DNA from: Halomonas halocynthiae DSM 14573
GTDB taxonomy: Bacteria; Pseudomonadota; Gammaproteobacteria; Pseudomonadales; Halomonadaceae
Reading direction: 5' to 3'
Assembly: GCF_000425725.1 (NCBI RefSeq)
Contig: NZ_AUDZ01000013.1
Location: 62,001-126,000, forward strand
Length of the DNA stretch: 64,000 nt
The notes beneath the pieces are model-generated. The model ran no database searches. It was not told the DNA's origin and was given only the letters and a program-made list of their open reading frames with translations. Positions 63,689 through 64,000 of this stretch are shown piece after piece. Every line of letters starts with the position of its first letter. Within the stretch, counting starts at the first letter, position 1. The position numbers and the translations under genes were made by a program.

Positions 63689-63711
63689 AAGTTTTCGTCA
63701 AGGAAGTTTCC

Positions 63712-64000
63712 ATGCGCCCTTTTTGGTTACACCAGGCTCTAGCAACTGAGTCAGAGCTGCCAGCCCCCCCGTTAACACAGGATCTTCACACCGACATCTG
63801 CATCGTTGGGGGTGGCTATAGCGGGCTATGGACAGCCATCCTGTTACGCCAACAAGCCCCTTCTTTGCGTGTAACGCTAATCGAAGCTGACCTCTGCGGT
63901 GCTGGCGCCAGCGGACGCAATGGAGGGTGCGTACTGGGCTGGGCCAGCAAGTACCCCACTCTCAAACGACTTTTTGGCGACGATGAAGCTCGGCGGTTGG
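63712..64000 (+). CDS. FAD-dependent oxidoreductase (N-terminal part, cut by window edge)
   Basis: The 96 codons visible from ATG 63712 (AAGGAAG before it) begin MRPFWLHQALATESELPAPP. The dinucleotide site is DICIVGGGYSGLWTAILL, and GAGASGRNGGCVLGW is the hallmark of DadA/glycine-oxidase-like amine oxidases. Enzymes of this type near phnW-phnX are reported to act on N-methylated or free AEP. The rest of the gene is outside the window. Confidence 0.85.
   Translation, partial: MRPFWLHQALATESELPAPPLTQDLHTDICIVGGGYSGLWTAILLRQQAPSLRVTLIEADLCGAGASGRNGGCVLGWASKYPTLKRLFGDDEARRL

Overview
The window reads as a chromosome segment of a halophilic gammaproteobacterium of the Halomonas type. This is inferred from gene order and protein style (dnaJ-dnaK-grpE next to recN, fur divergent from bamE/omlA, rnfH-ratA, smpB-ssrA, and the tmRNA tag ANDDNYAQGALAA), not from a database search. 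No rRNA, tRNA, IS element or CRISPR array was seen.

Regions. (1) 1-8279: conserved core with chaperones under two near-consensus heat-shock promoters, recN behind tandem LexA-like boxes, fur, bamE, rnfH, ratA, smpB and ssrA. (2) About 8257-18185: an integrated element at the 3' end of ssrA. It holds a tyrosine integrase, an AlpA-type regulator, a C4/P4-immunity-like RNA region with an attenuator, a run of tiny overlapping ORFs, a CHC2 zinc-finger protein, a DUF3987 protein, a coiled-coil protein, a major capsid protein and both terminase subunits. No portal, protease or tail gene is visible, so it looks like a capsid-carrying phage satellite or a strongly reduced prophage. (3) 18.4-23.4 kb: a HAD-IB phosphatase, a LysR regulator and a large autotransporter whose passenger is an endonuclease/exonuclease/phosphatase domain. 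(4) 23.8-35.2 kb: typA, a small conserved protein, a dicarboxylate/acidic amino acid symporter, and a phosphate block (ppk, phoX, ppx) with a PhoB-box-like site upstream of ppk; then a ZntB/CorA transporter.

(5) 35.7-56.6 kb: about 21 kb of minus-strand catabolic genes. They comprise a three-component Rieske oxygenase (oxygenase, ferredoxin, reductase), a small recombinase-like HTH protein, two SDRs, a type I extradiol (VOC) dioxygenase, an MFS permease, a cupin, an alpha/beta hydrolase, an aspartate-dehydrogenase-like protein, an aldehyde dehydrogenase, a ThDP decarboxylase-like enzyme, a DcaP-like porin, a NicC/salicylate-hydroxylase-like monooxygenase, a TRAP transporter, a sulfatase and an IclR regulator. 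Together they look like a complete uptake-and-ring-cleavage pathway for an aromatic acid whose identity cannot be read from sequence. (6) 56.9-64.0 kb: a DUF4202 gene diverging from a 2-aminoethylphosphonate uptake and degradation operon (binding protein, ATPase, fused permease, phnW, phnX, and the start of an amine-oxidase-like FAD enzyme). A second PhoB-box-like site precedes it.

The most unusual parts are the capsid/terminase element with its C4-like RNA and hairpin array, the nuclease-type autotransporter, and the orphan aromatic cluster, which includes an SDR that has lost its catalytic Tyr and Lys.
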